A stretch of 64,000 nucleotides of DNA, from positions 682,001-746,000 of the forward strand of contig JABYQQ010000002.1 of assembly GCA_022605405.1 (NCBI GenBank), given 5' to 3'. This DNA is from Earliella scabrosa (Eukaryota; Basidiomycota; Agaricomycetes; Polyporales; Polyporaceae). Made by a program: the position numbers and the translations under genes. Below are positions 1-11,005 of the stretch, one piece after another. The notes beneath the pieces are model-generated. The model saw only the letters and a program-made list of their open reading frames with translations. It did not search any database and was not told the origin of the DNA. Within the stretch, counting starts at the first letter, position 1, and the number at the start of each line of letters is the position of its first letter.

Positions 1-2990
1 GCGAGCGGGGCGTGTGCGCGCAGGTGTAAACCTCAGCGGACGAGTCGTGGCGGGGCCGAAGGTCTTGAATGCTGAGGGATCGTCGGGTGAGCTGTGTGCG
101 CGCAGGTGTAAACCTCAGCGGACGAGTCGTGGCGGGCCGGAGGGTCTTGCTCATGCTCGTCGGGTGAGCTGTGCGCGCAGGTGTAAACCTCAGCGGACGA
201 GTCGTGGCGGGGCCGGAGGGTCTTGCTCATGCTCGTCGGGTGAGCTGTGCGCGCAGGTGTAAACCTCAGCGGACGAGTCGTGGCGGGGGCGAAGGGCTTG
301 AATGCTGAGAGTCTTGGTCGCCGGAGGGTCTTGCTCATGCTCGTCGGGTGAGCTGTGCGCGCAGGTGTAAACCTCAGCGGACGAGTACGTCGAGAGCTGT
401 AGGGGGAGCGGTCAGCGTAGAGACGGCGGGAGATGAGCGCGCACGAGGCGGGCTCGGGAGGTGTGCGCGCAGGTGTAAACCTCAGCGGACGAGTCGTGGC
501 GGGGGCGAAGGTCTTGAATGCTGAGGGATCGTCGGGTGAGCTGTGTGCGCGCAGGTGTAAACCTCAGCGGACGAGTACGTCGAGAGCTGTAGGGGGAGCG
601 GTCAGCGTAGAGACGGCGGGAGATGAGCGCGCACGAGGCGGGCTCGGGAGGTGTGCGCGCAGGTGTAAACCTCAGCGGACGAGTCGTGGCGGGGGCGAAG
701 GTCTTGAATGCTGAGGGATCGTCGGGTGAGCTGTGTGCGCGCAGGTGTAAACCTCAGCGGACGAGTACGTCGAGAGCTGTAGGGGGAGCGGTCAGCGTAG
801 AGACGGCGGGAGATGAGCGCGCACGAGGCGGGCTCGGGAGGTGTGCGCGCAGGTGTAAACCTCAGCGGACGAGTCGTGGCGGGGGCGAAGGTCTTGAATG
901 CTGAGGGATCGTCGGGTGAGCTGTGTGCGCGCAGGTGTAAACCTCAGCGGACGAGTACGTCGAGAGCTGTAGGGGGAGCGGTCAGCGTAGAGACGGCGGG
1001 AGATGAGCGCGCACGAGGCGGGCTCGGGAGGTGTGCGCGCAGGTGTAAACCTCAGCGGACGAGTCGTGGCGGGGGCGAAGGTCTTGAATGCTGAGGGATC
1101 GTCGGGTGAGCTGTGTGCGCGCAGGTGTAAACCTCAGCGGACGAGTACGTCGAGAGCTGTAGGGGGAGCGGTCAGCGTAGAGACGGCGGGAGATGAGCGC
1201 GCACGAGGCGGGCTCGGGAGTGGGGTAGCCCGAGGACGGGCGAGATGATAGGTGGGCGCACGCAAACGCGGGTGCTCGGAGTCGGGGAGGGAAGACGAAA
1301 GGTGGGCGAGCGGGGCGTGTGCGCGCAGGTGTAAACCTCAGCGGACGAGTCGTGGCGGGGCCGAAGGTCTTGAATGCTGAGGGATCGTCGGGTGAGCTGT
1401 GTGCGCGCAGGTGTAAACCTCAGCGGACGAGTCGTGGCGGGCCGGAGGGTCTTGCTCATGCTCGTCGGGTGAGCTGTGCGCGCAGGTGTAAACCTCAGCG
1501 GACGAGTCGTGGCGGGGCCGGAGGGTCTTGCTCATGCTCGTCGGGTGAGCTGTGCGCGCAGGTGTAAACCTCAGCGGACGAGTCGTGGCGGGGGCGAAGG
1601 GCTTGAATGCTGAGAGTCTTGGTCGCCGGAGGGTCTTGCTCATGCTCGTCGGGTGAGCTGTGCGCGCAGGTGTAAACCTCAGCGGACGAGTACGTCGAGA
1701 GCTGTAGGGGGAGCGGTCAGCGTAGAGACGGCGGGAGATGAGCGCGCACGAGGCGGGCTCGGGAGGTGTGCGCGCAGGTGTAAACCTCAGCGGACGAGTC
1801 GTGGCGGGGGCGAAGGTCTTGAATGCTGAGGGATCGTCGGGTGAGCTGTGTGCGCGCAGGTGTAAACCTCAGCGGACGAGTACGTCGAGAGCTGTAGGGG
1901 GAGCGGTCAGCGTAGAGACGGCGGGAGATGAGCGCGCACGAGGCGGGCTCGGGAGGTGTGCGCGCAGGTGTAAACCTCAGCGGACGAGTACGTCGAGAGC
2001 TGTAGGGGGAGCGGTCAGCGTAGAGACGGCGGGAGATGAGCGCGCACGAGGCGGGCTCGGGAGGTGTGCGCGCAGGTGTAAACCTCAGCGGACGAGTCGT
2101 GGCGGGGGCGAAGGTCTTGAATGCTGAGGGATCGTCGGGTGAGCTGTGTGCGCGCAGGTGTAAACCTCAGCGGACGAGTACGTCGAGAGCTGTAGGGGGA
2201 GCGGTCAGCGTAGAGACGGCGGGAGATGAGCGCGCACGAGGCGGGCTCGGGAGTGGGGTAGCCCGAGGACGGGCGAGATGATAGGTGGGCGCACGCAAAC
2301 GCGGGTGCTCGGAGTCGGGGAGGGAAGACGAAAGGTGGGCGAGCGGGGCGTGTGCGCGCAGGTGTGAACCTCAGCGGACGAGTCGTGGCGGGGCCGAAGG
2401 TCTTGAATGCTGAGGGATCGTCGGGTGAGCTGTGTGCGCGCAGGTGTAAACCTCAGCGGACGAGTCGTGGCGGGCCGGAGGGTCTTGCTCATGCTCGTCG
2501 GGTGAGCTGTGCGCGCAGGTGTAAACCTCAGCGGACGAGTCGTGGCGGGGCCGGAGGGTCTTGCTCATGCTCGTCGGGTGAGCTGTGCGCGCAGGTGTAA
2601 ACCTCAGCGGACGAGTGCGTCGAGAGCTGTAGGGGGAGCGGTCAGCGTAGAGACGGCGGGAGATGAGCGCGCACGAGGGGGGCTCGGGAATCGGGTAGCC
2701 CGAGGACGGGCGAGATGATAGGTGGGCGCACGCAAACGCGGGTGCTCGGAGTCGGGGAGGGAAGACGAAGCGGGGCGTGTGCGCGCAGGTGTGAACCTCA
2801 GCGGACGAGTCGTGGCGGGGGCGAAGGGCTTGAATGCTGAGAGTCTTGGTCGCCGGAGGGTCTTGCTCATGCTCGTCGGGTGAGCTGTGCGCGCAGGTGT
2901 AAACCTCAGCGGACGAGTACGTCGAGAGCTGTAGGGGGAGCGGTCAGCGTAGAGACGGCGGGAGATGAGCGCGCACGAGGCGGCTCGGGA
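1..2990 (+). repeat. Modular G-rich minisatellite array (left array)
   Basis: About 29 copies of a conserved core of about 32 bp, containing AGGTGTAAACCTCAGCGGAC, alternate with a few spacer types of about 40-75 bp. There is higher-order structure: a 190-bp composite unit repeats at 433, 623, 813 and 1003, and a super-unit of about 1305 bp repeats (for example 14 and 1319, 433 and 1738). Open frames across it on both strands arise only because the units are GC-rich and lack stops in some frames. I do not annotate them as genes. The array runs off the left edge of the window. Confidence 0.95.
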
Positions 2991-5296
2991 ATCGGCTGAG
3001 TGATTCCCACGGGTGTCGCTAAACGGCACTCTCCGCCGGATATGGTCTCGGTGGGCTGGGGGTTGAGGAGTCACTTGAGGGCTATTCCTCCCTCCTGTAC
3101 GACACCCGGCGCCGAGCTGGTCCTCCTGCTCTCCTCCGCCCCGTCTCCGCGCGAGCTCGCTCTCAACCGCGTCGGACTCGACCCCGGCACTCTTCGGCAC
3201 ACTTAATGCGATATCATCGCACGCGTACGGACATCAATCGTTAAAGTAAGTATCCTCATTTCTTGGCTGCTCGTACGTCGTCCTACCTGCTCCCACCCAG
3301 CGCCTTTCTTCTCCTCTACACACGCCCGAGACCGCTACTCGAGCAAGGCGCGCCGCTACCTACGGAGCGGCTTCGTGAGGCTGTCAAGCCCAACTCCGAT
3401 GCGTAGGCGGGGATGACCGAGGTTTTGAAGGCGAGACAAGTGAGTAAGCTTCTGCCGCATCCGGTGCTGACTATCTGCTCGCCTACTGCCGTCAGAGGGT
3501 TGACAAAGGTACAGAGAGGTACTACGAGGGGCACCCAGGATCCTCATTGGGCTAACGAACGGTCATCATTGGTACGCAGATGTGGGCTCGTCCGCATGAT
3601 CTATGCGCTGTTCGCTGATCTTCTGTGCATCAGGAAGGCGAAGACATTCAACAACATCGTCGGAGTCATCGTCGGAGTGACGATCCATTTCCCAGTGCTC
3701 CTCGATTACTCGAGTTCCCGTCCACTGAGGTTGACACCTCTGCGCACTACAGCTCGCAGACCGAGGATCAAGACTACCGCCAGCACGAGCTCACCTTTAG
3801 CTCGCAGACCCACGATCAAGACCTACGTCTGCACGGCTCCATGTCCATGAAGGTATGCCTGTTCGTCTTCACGTCCCCGCCCTGACAACCCACCGCTCAA
3901 GCGACGGTCTGCGCCCGTGCTCGGACTCCCTCCCTCCCTTCCTACTCCCTCCCTTCCTACTATCCCGAGAGCACACCCTTCGGTGTGCGCTCCCACTCCA
4001 TTTCCCGTCCCGTGCCCTCGCGCTTGCGCTCCCTGTCCCTCAAGCCGATCCTCCCTCGCGCTTTCCAGCATTCGTATCTGCACAGTCGCGGGCCGGGGCA
4101 AAGGGCTGTCGCGTCGCAACCGCCTGATCCCGTCAATGCAGGCAGCAAAGTCCTGGGTCTGGTGCAACCGCAGCTATCCAAGCTGATTTAGATGGAATGG
4201 GTTTGAACGGGTGAGTGAGATCCTGACTGGTCACCCGCGTTGACAGCTGTCGCCTAGGTCGAGCGCATGCTCCTACACGAGAGCAGCCAGCACTCGTCGG
4301 TCGGTAGCACCCTCAACCATCTCGTGCCGCACCTGCGATAGGTGGAATAGAGCGGAGGCCGTACAGGTGTGTACCCGAGCGCGACTGGAGAGAGGGACTT
4401 GCGCAAGCGCGGTTGAAGAGAACGAGCGGGACTAGTGGACTTGCGACTCGAAGCCAGAGTGAGTAGCCGAGTGCGGACCGGGCTGATTAGTAGTTAGAAA
4501 GGGTTCGGACAGGTTCGGACTCCCCAGATGACGAGTTAACGTTCGGACTCTCGCTTACTCTCGCATGATCAAGAACAGTCCGAACTCTTATGGTGATCCA
4601 GACTGCGGGCTCGCGTGATCAAGGGTTTGTCTCAAGTAAATGCGCAGATACGGCCGGCATCAAGAGTCAGAACCTGATAATCTATGGGGTCTACTTACAC
4701 CTACTTACACTCAGGGTACACGACGCTTATCGCTGATGGCTCGAGCGGAGAGATTGGGCTGTCGTGAGACTGAAGTCCCACGCAAACAGAGAGCGCAGGG
4801 AACTGCGGATTGTTCTGCAACGTAGCGCAGGTGGAATTATGTAACGCGATGGTTGAATGTTGTGCTAAAGAGTTGTGAATTGAGCGTACTGGATGACGCG
4901 CGAAGGCGAAGGTGAACCACCCGAGGCGGAGAGACACGGCAGGCCGCTGCCCGCCTGTTTGCCGGGGGTCACCCTCAGCGTCATTCGAACGGAACTCGTG
5001 TCTAGTACTCCGATGCCTCCTCGCAACGCCTGTCAGCCCAAGTTCCACAGGCGTTGTCACTGCCAGTCAGGTTGGAAGTACCATGCCCCCTATGCTACTG
5101 TCAGCCTACTGACAGGCATGGGCCAGGAGATTGAATCTCCGACGTCCCCACGGGGGAGTCGACTGCGACTCGGGTGATGTCACTCAACGTTGACTCCGAG
5201 CCCGCGCGTGAACGGTTCGTGCTCCCCCTCACCGCACCCTCACCGCACCCTCACCGCACCGCACCGCGCCCCTCGCTCTTGTTCCATCAGCCGGAT
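2991..5296. other. Stretch without a confident gene
   Basis: No recognisable protein or RNA gene. A decayed unit of the minisatellite in the opposite orientation sits at about 3712-3780 (TCCACTGAGGTTGACACCTC against the array core). Around 4495-4600 the sequence GGTTCGGAC recurs in both orientations. A small hairpin, CTGTCAG/CTGACAG, lies near 5100. Short open frames here show no domain and no convincing splice structure. Confidence 0.5.
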
Positions 5297-6118
5297 GACC
5301 ACCGACATGACGAGTAATCCCGACAACAAGCCCGACATTCCCGCCATCGTCACCACCGACCTGTCTTCGACCCCGAACCTCCACGTTCCTCCTCCTGACG
5401 ACGACCACGACGCATGAACTCACGATGCCGCCCCCAGCAGCCCTCCCACCCACCTCTCCGCCCTCCGCATTCCTCTCCCCGCTCAACGTTCGCGGCCGCT
5501 CATCAACCGATGCACAGGCCCCCGTCCCCGGTTCGCCCGTCCCGAGCTTCACAAGTTCTGTGGAGACGCGCGTTCTGCCTTCTCCCTTGCTGTCCACAAC
5601 TTCTGTCCACTTGGCCGCGCCCAACACTTCTCTGGCTCTGCGCGACAACCGCCCGGACGGGAACAATGGTATGTCGTCCCCGAACTTCCTCAGTCCCCAC
5701 TACGGTGAGCACCGAAGAAAGGGCTCCGTGGCGAGCTCCATGGGCGGCAGCACGGAAGGAACGGAGCCCGACTCGCGGGGCATCTCGCTACAGCCTCATA
5801 CGCCGCATCACGCGTCTTGCGTCGACCAGGATGGGAGACTGGGTGCTGGAGGCAGGCGCGTCGCAGCGCCGCGACCGGCAACCGGAGACCGCCGCTGGGG
5901 ATGTACCCAAACTGGTGCTCACTGGTCCTGGTGGCGACGACGATGGCGGCGTCTCAACAGGAGGCTTCGCTGTCGACGAGGAGCCCGAAACTGGTGCCGG
6001 CCCAACTTACGACGCGGATCTAAACGAGCGTCGACGCGTCTACGGGGCGAACGTCATCCCGACGCGTCAGTCGAAATTCCTGAGGCCGTTGCGATCGTAG
6101 TCGCTGTCCTCATCATGG
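5297..6118 (+). pseudogene. Broken N-terminus of a P-type Ca2+-ATPase (PMCA/PMC1-like)
   Basis: Intact relatives pump Ca2+ out of the cytosol across the vacuolar or plasma membrane. Here only N-terminal pieces are visible, spread over three frames. They are a Ser/Pro-rich start near 5297, a stretch containing ALRDNRPDG and EHRRKGS near 5630-5720, and a block near 5990-6075 reading NERRRVYGANVIPTRQSK. The last block matches the conserved cytosolic segment just before the first membrane helix of fungal Ca2+-ATPases. After a frame change comes VEIPEAVAIVVAVLIM, which resembles the second membrane helix of the family (VEGVAI-VAI-V pattern). The roughly 40-50 residues expected between these blocks are missing. 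No phosphorylation motif DKTGT or later domain follows. I infer a truncated, frame-broken pseudogene fragment. The family call rests on recognition by eye. Confidence 0.5.
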
Positions 6119-6915
6119 TAAGCAGGCCTCCCGATGTGGCAGTGTGTCATCCTTGCCTTGCGTCATCACTGACGGCCAGTTCGGTCTGCAGGTCCTCTGG
6201 TCCTCTTGGGATCCACGTCCTCCGGCGTTGCGAAGAACACAGGTGCCCGCCTTCTCCCCGCGGTGTGCGTGCCGACGACGTCGAAGCGCGTCCAGCGTCG
6301 GGCGGACTGGGCCCCCCCCGTTGCTCCGCTAGCTCGGGCCCCTCGCGTTGTCCGGCACCCTCGCGAACTCGCGCGCATGACTGGACGCCTCTGGATTCCG
6401 CCTGGAGCCATGCGCCCGCCCCGTCTGAGCCACCCGGAGGGGGCGCTTCAGCCACCCCACGCCATCTTCATCACGCTTCCCGAGGCCGGTCCCGTTTCCT
6501 GCGTCAACACCGAGGTGACCCGGGCCGCACCAACGGACTTGGAGTGCAACCGCTCGGCTGATCTCGACGGTGTGGGCGATCTCTGTGCAGGGTATCCGAC
6601 CGAGCCCTGGAGCCCACTGTTGCAGTGCCAGGTATTCGGAGAGGGGGTGCGATCTTCGCCGGACCATTGTTGCAGTGCGAAGGCGGAGTGACCCCATCTC
6701 ACGGTGCCCAAAAAGGGAGAGAGTCCACGCTGCCCAGCCGATGGCCGCCCCCGACGATCAACCTCCGACGATCAACCTCGCGAAGGCGTCCATGGAGGCG
6801 AGGTGGGCAGCTGTCGGCTTCTCTGGCTGCCGGGCGGAGGTTCGACGACGGGGCTGGCGCCACATCTGTCCGTCGTCTTCCTCATGGGCACTTCGATCGC
6901 CCGACGTGATCGAGG
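6119..6915. other. GC-rich stretch with no assignable gene
   Basis: Several long overlapping open frames exist on both strands, but their compositions are Pro/Arg/Ser-rich and no motif is recognisable. It may hold 5-prime exons or the promoter of the dioxygenase gene downstream. An intron-like GTAAGC...CTGCAG pair at about 6118-6192 directly follows the ATPase fragment. Confidence 0.35.
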
Positions 6916-8657
6916 GTGCCTCGTGCCGCCCGCCCTTCGTGGGTCCCGGACGAGCGGCCGTGGGGACTCCGCAGTCTAGATAAACCAGAATCCGAGCGCC
7001 GCTGGGCATGCCACTCCACTTCCCCCTCTCTTCTCGACATGCCCTCCGGTGAGCCTGGGTGGCTCGCTCCTGCCGCCCCGTTGCTCACTTTAGTGCCCGC
7101 AGCACCGTCATCTCGGGCCACCGGCACTCGGACACGGGCTGCACGCGGGTTGCCCGCTCTTCCCCGCATCTCCACGGCACCATCGCCTCGCGTCACCCGC
7201 GCTCGAACGCGGGCCGCGGCCTCAGCGAAAGCATCAGCACCCCCGGCAGCGGTGGAGGCTACAACTGCCCCCACGACCACGAAGCCCCGAAGAAACGAAT
7301 GGGGTCCGACGCATGAAGGGCTATCTGAGGAGGAAATGATGGCTCTGGCTGCGGCCAATGTGGACCGCGACGCCTACGGTTTCGCAGACAGCTCGGGGGA
7401 GCCCATTCCACAGTCGGCTGAATTGGCTTCTGGGCCGAAGCAGTGAGCCATGCGCACGTATCTGGCCTTAGGAACTAACCGACCGACCAGTCGAGCAGAG
7501 TTGGAGTCTTCTGGGCCAACCTCACGCCGCACGCAAAACAGAAACGCCGACTGGACGGCGCGGCTCGCTTAGTTCGAAAACAGCTGGCTGCAATCCACAC
7601 TCAGGCAGCGACCGGTACGCTCACTCCGCCGTAGTTTTTATTCCTTTGTTCTCATGCACGCCCACTTTAGATCATATGCAGGCTTTCAAGTTGAAAGCTG
7701 CTGCACGTAGCCCGAGCTCCCCATCGACGGCGAAGATGGTGGAGCCAGCGGGCCGGGTCTGGGATGGAGCCATGGGAAGGCGGGCGGTCAGTGCCGACAA
7801 GATGCCCCTTCTGTATTTTCTACCGGAGCTCGTGCAGAACACAACTCGGGTGTGTAATTCTCCCTCGCTTCCCATCGGTGTCGGATCTCCTGATGTGCAA
7901 CTACAGCGCGAGGTCACCTCCGCGATATTACGTTATGCGGAGCATTCGCCCCCATCCACTAAGCTGGCCAGCGACAAGAGTTTTCCATATAAAGATGGGT
8001 TTCCCCAAGGCACGCACGTCATAGCTACATGCTGGCATGCTATTGGCAGACCGGTAAGTGCGCTCGGGCCCTGGCCTTACGTGAAGTTCAACCAGGTTTC
8101 AACAGCACGATGAACCCGGCCCTGCCAGCTCGATGCGAGCCACCGTGCAGTCATTCAACGGCGCTTGCGAGGTCATGGCCAGACTCACTGTGCTTGATCT
8201 CATGGTCGACAAGATTCTCGCCACTGTCGATCCCGCATTCTACGCCTCTATCCAGCGGCTGCACAAGTGGCGCATGGACAATTTCGCCAGTTCACGTGCT
8301 TTCGACAGCCTCAGCCCGGTCTCGGTGTTGCATGAGGGCCGTGAGATTCAATACAATCGATTCTCCGCGCGCCACGTCGACCTTCGGGACCCTCACTTCA
8401 CATGGGTGGTCATCTTCTACCTGGGCGATTTTGGGGAGGCGACTCTCGAGTTCCGGCAACTGGGGATCCGCATCATCCTCCGTCCCGGTGCAGCCGTGGC
8501 CTTCCGAGGGCGGGAGCTGGTTCACGAAGGCCTCGAATGGGCCCGAGGTAACCGCTACCTGGTTATCTACTTCACTCATTCCGCGCTTTGGGAGCAGGCT
8601 ACGATGAGCTGTGGGGCCAGCGAGGCTGTTTTGGACAGGGATGCTACGACTAGCTAG
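6916..8657 (+). CDS. TET/JBP-like 2OG-Fe(II) dioxygenase (fungal family), five exons
   Basis: Members of this family are 2-oxoglutarate and Fe(II) dependent oxygenases; fungal TET/JBP enzymes oxidise methylated bases in DNA. My model joins 6916-7442, 7499-7614, 7671-7849, 7907-8053 and 8106-8657. All junctions keep frame and give 506 residues. Introns are 52-57 nt; the first has an AACTAAC branch site. The C-terminal catalytic domain shows the iron ligands HVD (His codon 8373-8375, Asp codon 8379-8381) and a distal His in ELVHEG (8523-8525). An Arg in GNRY (8553-8555) probably binds 2-oxoglutarate. YLGDFGEATLEF and the ending YFTHSALW fit the agaricomycete family as I remember it. The N-terminal 170 residues are Ala/Pro/Arg-rich and low complexity, so the true start is uncertain and could lie further upstream. 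The catalytic residues look intact. In mushrooms such genes are often linked to KDZ transposons. No KDZ transposase is visible here, but a Plavaka transposase lies 23 kb away. Confidence 0.7.
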
Positions 8658-9012
8658 GTTCGCGACCTCGGATCCATGGCCCAAGCGAGTGATTCTAATC
8701 AATTGTGCTTAGGACAGTTGGCCTGTCTGGCAGGCAGTTTTGCCCGGAGTGTCCATGCATTTATATTTCCACAAGGGTCCGTGAAATGTACCATAGGATG
8801 ATGTTTGTGATGATTGACCCTGATTCACGTCGGAGGAGGAGGATGTCCGTGGGCGGAACGTCGACGAGTTGGGCCACGACTGGTCTTGTCCCCTGTCGGA
8901 AGGAGAACTGCGTCAGGCATGGTGCGCGCTTGCGGCATCGGCTTGACGAGCCAGCCGGCCGCTACGCCAGCATCCGTCGAGACGATTCACGCGAACTGCG
9001 AAGATGCAGGGT
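8658..9012. other. Spacer between the dioxygenase gene and block AC
   Basis: No gene or repeat recognised. Homology to the right-hand inverted copy begins at about 9013. Confidence 0.5.
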
Positions 9013-9057
9013 CTCATGAGGAGGTCTCGGGACCTGCCCCAGAGTGGTGTAGTCGTT

Positions 9058-10167
9058 ATCAGGCGAAGTTGTCCCATTCGTTGCTGTGTTGTGTGTTATC
9101 CATCTCACTCCGGGCGGACTTACTCGTACTATTTGTGGATTCCAGGGGCTCCCCAAGTATCCATTCCGGACCTCCACCTACCTCTCCCAGCTTCTTCTGC
9201 CGTACGCCTTCCAGCAGTGTCTCAATAATGCGTTGCACTTCTCTTCCGGACTCCAGTAAGTCTCGCGCGCTACCATACAGTAGCCGTGAGCGCTGCAGAA
9301 CAACCGGGAGAGGAGGCGTCAGCGATCCTTCTGGCCCCTCCCCATTCCGTTTCTCAGCTCCGACTTACCTCATTGTCTGCATCAGCTCCGTCGTGCAGGG
9401 ATCACGCACAGACCATCGCGCACCGCCGCGCCCAGGGGCGAGCAGCACAGGGAGCTCTTTCGATCATCTATTAGGCGCAGGACCCACAACCCGCATGCCG
9501 GCCCTGCGGTGTAGTCCTGGCGAGGATCATGCACATGTGGATGGAGGAGCTGGGTGGTGTTGAACACATCTTCCTCCATGCTGCTGTCATACTCGCTCTG
9601 GTCTTGGTTCTGCATCTGTGCATCTTTGTCGTCCTCGTCTACGGGAAGCGAAGGCGCGGTGAGTACTCGGCCTTGGGCCCGCACGAGGGGCGTCTTGATA
9701 CCATGTCTGCGGGTCCGCTTGAGGAGGATCCAGTGCAGAAGTCTACCCCCTGTAGAAACTGAGGGCATAGTTGACGGGGATGGACGCAATGAGGATGAGA
9801 GTAGATCACCAAAGGAAGCCAGACCGTTGAAGACAGTGTCCAGGACGCCCGAGTACGGCTTCATGAGGGGCCGGAGGACGTGGAGGTACATTGGTTCCGC
9901 CCCCTAAGCATGGTACCAAGGCATGGGATGAGTCATGTACCCTTGAAATTCACTCGCAGTACTCACCTTGGCCGGTGTGAGGAGGAAGAACAAGAGGAAG
10001 AGGGACGTGAGCTCGCTATACATAGAACAGTGTAAAGAGCCGGACAAATGCCTCGACCCAGCGTTCATGGAGCATAAAGTAGTACGCCTGCAACGCCATT
10101 TCGCACCAGGCCTCGGAGCTCCGGGCCAGGCGACGCCCCTCACCTCCCTCCTCGATTTCCTATCCAA
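9058..10167 (-). pseudogene. Left copy of an unrecognised acidic-protein gene
   Basis: This is the inverted counterpart of the gene-like region at 41631-42641. On the minus strand it carries a segment reading QNQDQSEYDSSMEEDVFN and, further on, the helical segment SGREVQRIIETLLEG. Compared with the right copy it has lost about 200 bp. The lost part encodes the Arg/Tyr/Asp-rich stretch and lies between short CCACC-like direct repeats. It has also gained about 270 bp at 9672-9943. No domain is recognised. I call it a degenerate copy because the indels change the reading frame relative to its partner. The opposite strand has a clean frame at 9968-10180, also kept in the partner, so which strand codes there is not settled. 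Confidence 0.4.
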
Positions 10168-10492
10168 GCTCCTGTACTAGTCGTCGTGACCCTAGAACAT
10201 ACATCGATCAAATGTGGTAAGCGAATAGATTAACACCTCACCATGTGTCCCAGGTTCCTTTGGGGAATTTGAAGGACACCGCCGGCAACGTGGTTTGCCC
10301 CATCTGCAGGCTAGCGGATATATTCTCGCAGTGACCGGCGTCGTGGATCACTATTGGTGGGTTCATGCAGAAGGGAGAATCGGAGGCAGGCTGAGACTCC
10401 ACGGTGTCTTCAAGGTTGAACAGCGGATGACTGCGAAATCAGTACCCGGTGTTAGCGGAGGTGCGAAAGCGCAGTGTTGTACAAGCAGCGAC

Positions 10493-11005
10493 TCACGTTT
10501 CGACGAAGTGAGCCCGCAATACCTCGAGGGTGGGGTGCCCGTTGGCGCGTTTCCAGGATGGTTTTTCCTGCCACCTCACCTCCACCAGCCTGACTTCGTG
10601 TGTGATCTCTGGGCTGACCATTCTCCAATCCACATTCCCATCATTGTGTACTTGCATTGCGTGTTCAACAGCCTTCTGCCATTCCATCGTGACCAAGTAC
10701 TTGCCCTCTTGACTACACATGGCGCACGCGAGCCGTATCTTGCCGAGGGTTGGACCGTGACTCACGGTCCAACCCTCGGCAGCCAGCGTGATTCCACATT
10801 CTGCTGCAATTGCGCGAATTGGCGTCGTACAAGGAATTAATGGGGCGCGAGACCAAGGAGAGTACCCGTTGGAGTAAATCACACAAGTACGCTTGAACAG
10901 ATGAGCCCCTTCCCTAATGATTGTCGCATATGCGCCATCGAACCACGGGAGTGCATGCTGGATCGAGAGCACGCCAATTGGGGTCGTAACTGTAGCAGCA
11001 TGCAT
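10493..11005 (-). CDS. Hypothetical protein, 170 aa, within the insertion in the JmjC relic
   Basis: An uninterrupted frame of 170 residues lies inside the left-only 2.48-kb segment. The C-terminal part contains CAMCSQEGKYLVTMEWQ followed by a His-rich stretch (VEHAMQVHND) and DWRMVSPEI. A Cys-x2-Cys and downstream His residues could form a zinc finger, but the spacing does not fit a standard C2H2. The frame crosses the 41-bp perfect palindrome at 10741-10781. No family recognised. It may be one exon of a longer gene, because the ATG at 11005 has no special support. Confidence 0.35.
   Translation of the reverse strand: MHAATVTTPIGVLSIQHALPWFDGAYATIIREGAHLFKRTCVIYSNGYSPWSRAPLIPCTTPIRAIAAECGITLAAEGWTVSHGPTLGKIRLACAMCSQEGKYLVTMEWQKAVEHAMQVHNDGNVDWRMVSPEITHEVRLVEVRWQEKPSWKRANGHPTLEVLRAHFVET
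10741..10781. repeat. Perfect 41-bp palindrome (20-bp arms, 1-nt centre)
   Basis: TGCCGAGGGTTGGACCGTGA is followed by a single C and then its exact reverse complement. Because both arms fall in open frames, both strands encode nearly the same peptide, EGWTV(S/T)HGPTLG. Confidence 0.95.

Noticed and set aside
1..2990. CRISPR-like pattern of constant cores and spacers
   Set aside because: Spacers are only a few recurring types rather than unique sequences. The genome is eukaryotic with introns, and no cas genes exist nearby. It is a composite minisatellite.
5425..6561. A single 378-residue gene across the frame at 5425
   Set aside because: The second half is Arg/Pro/Ser-rich shadow sequence, while recognisable ATPase blocks lie in other frames. 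The frame mixes coding and non-coding sequence.
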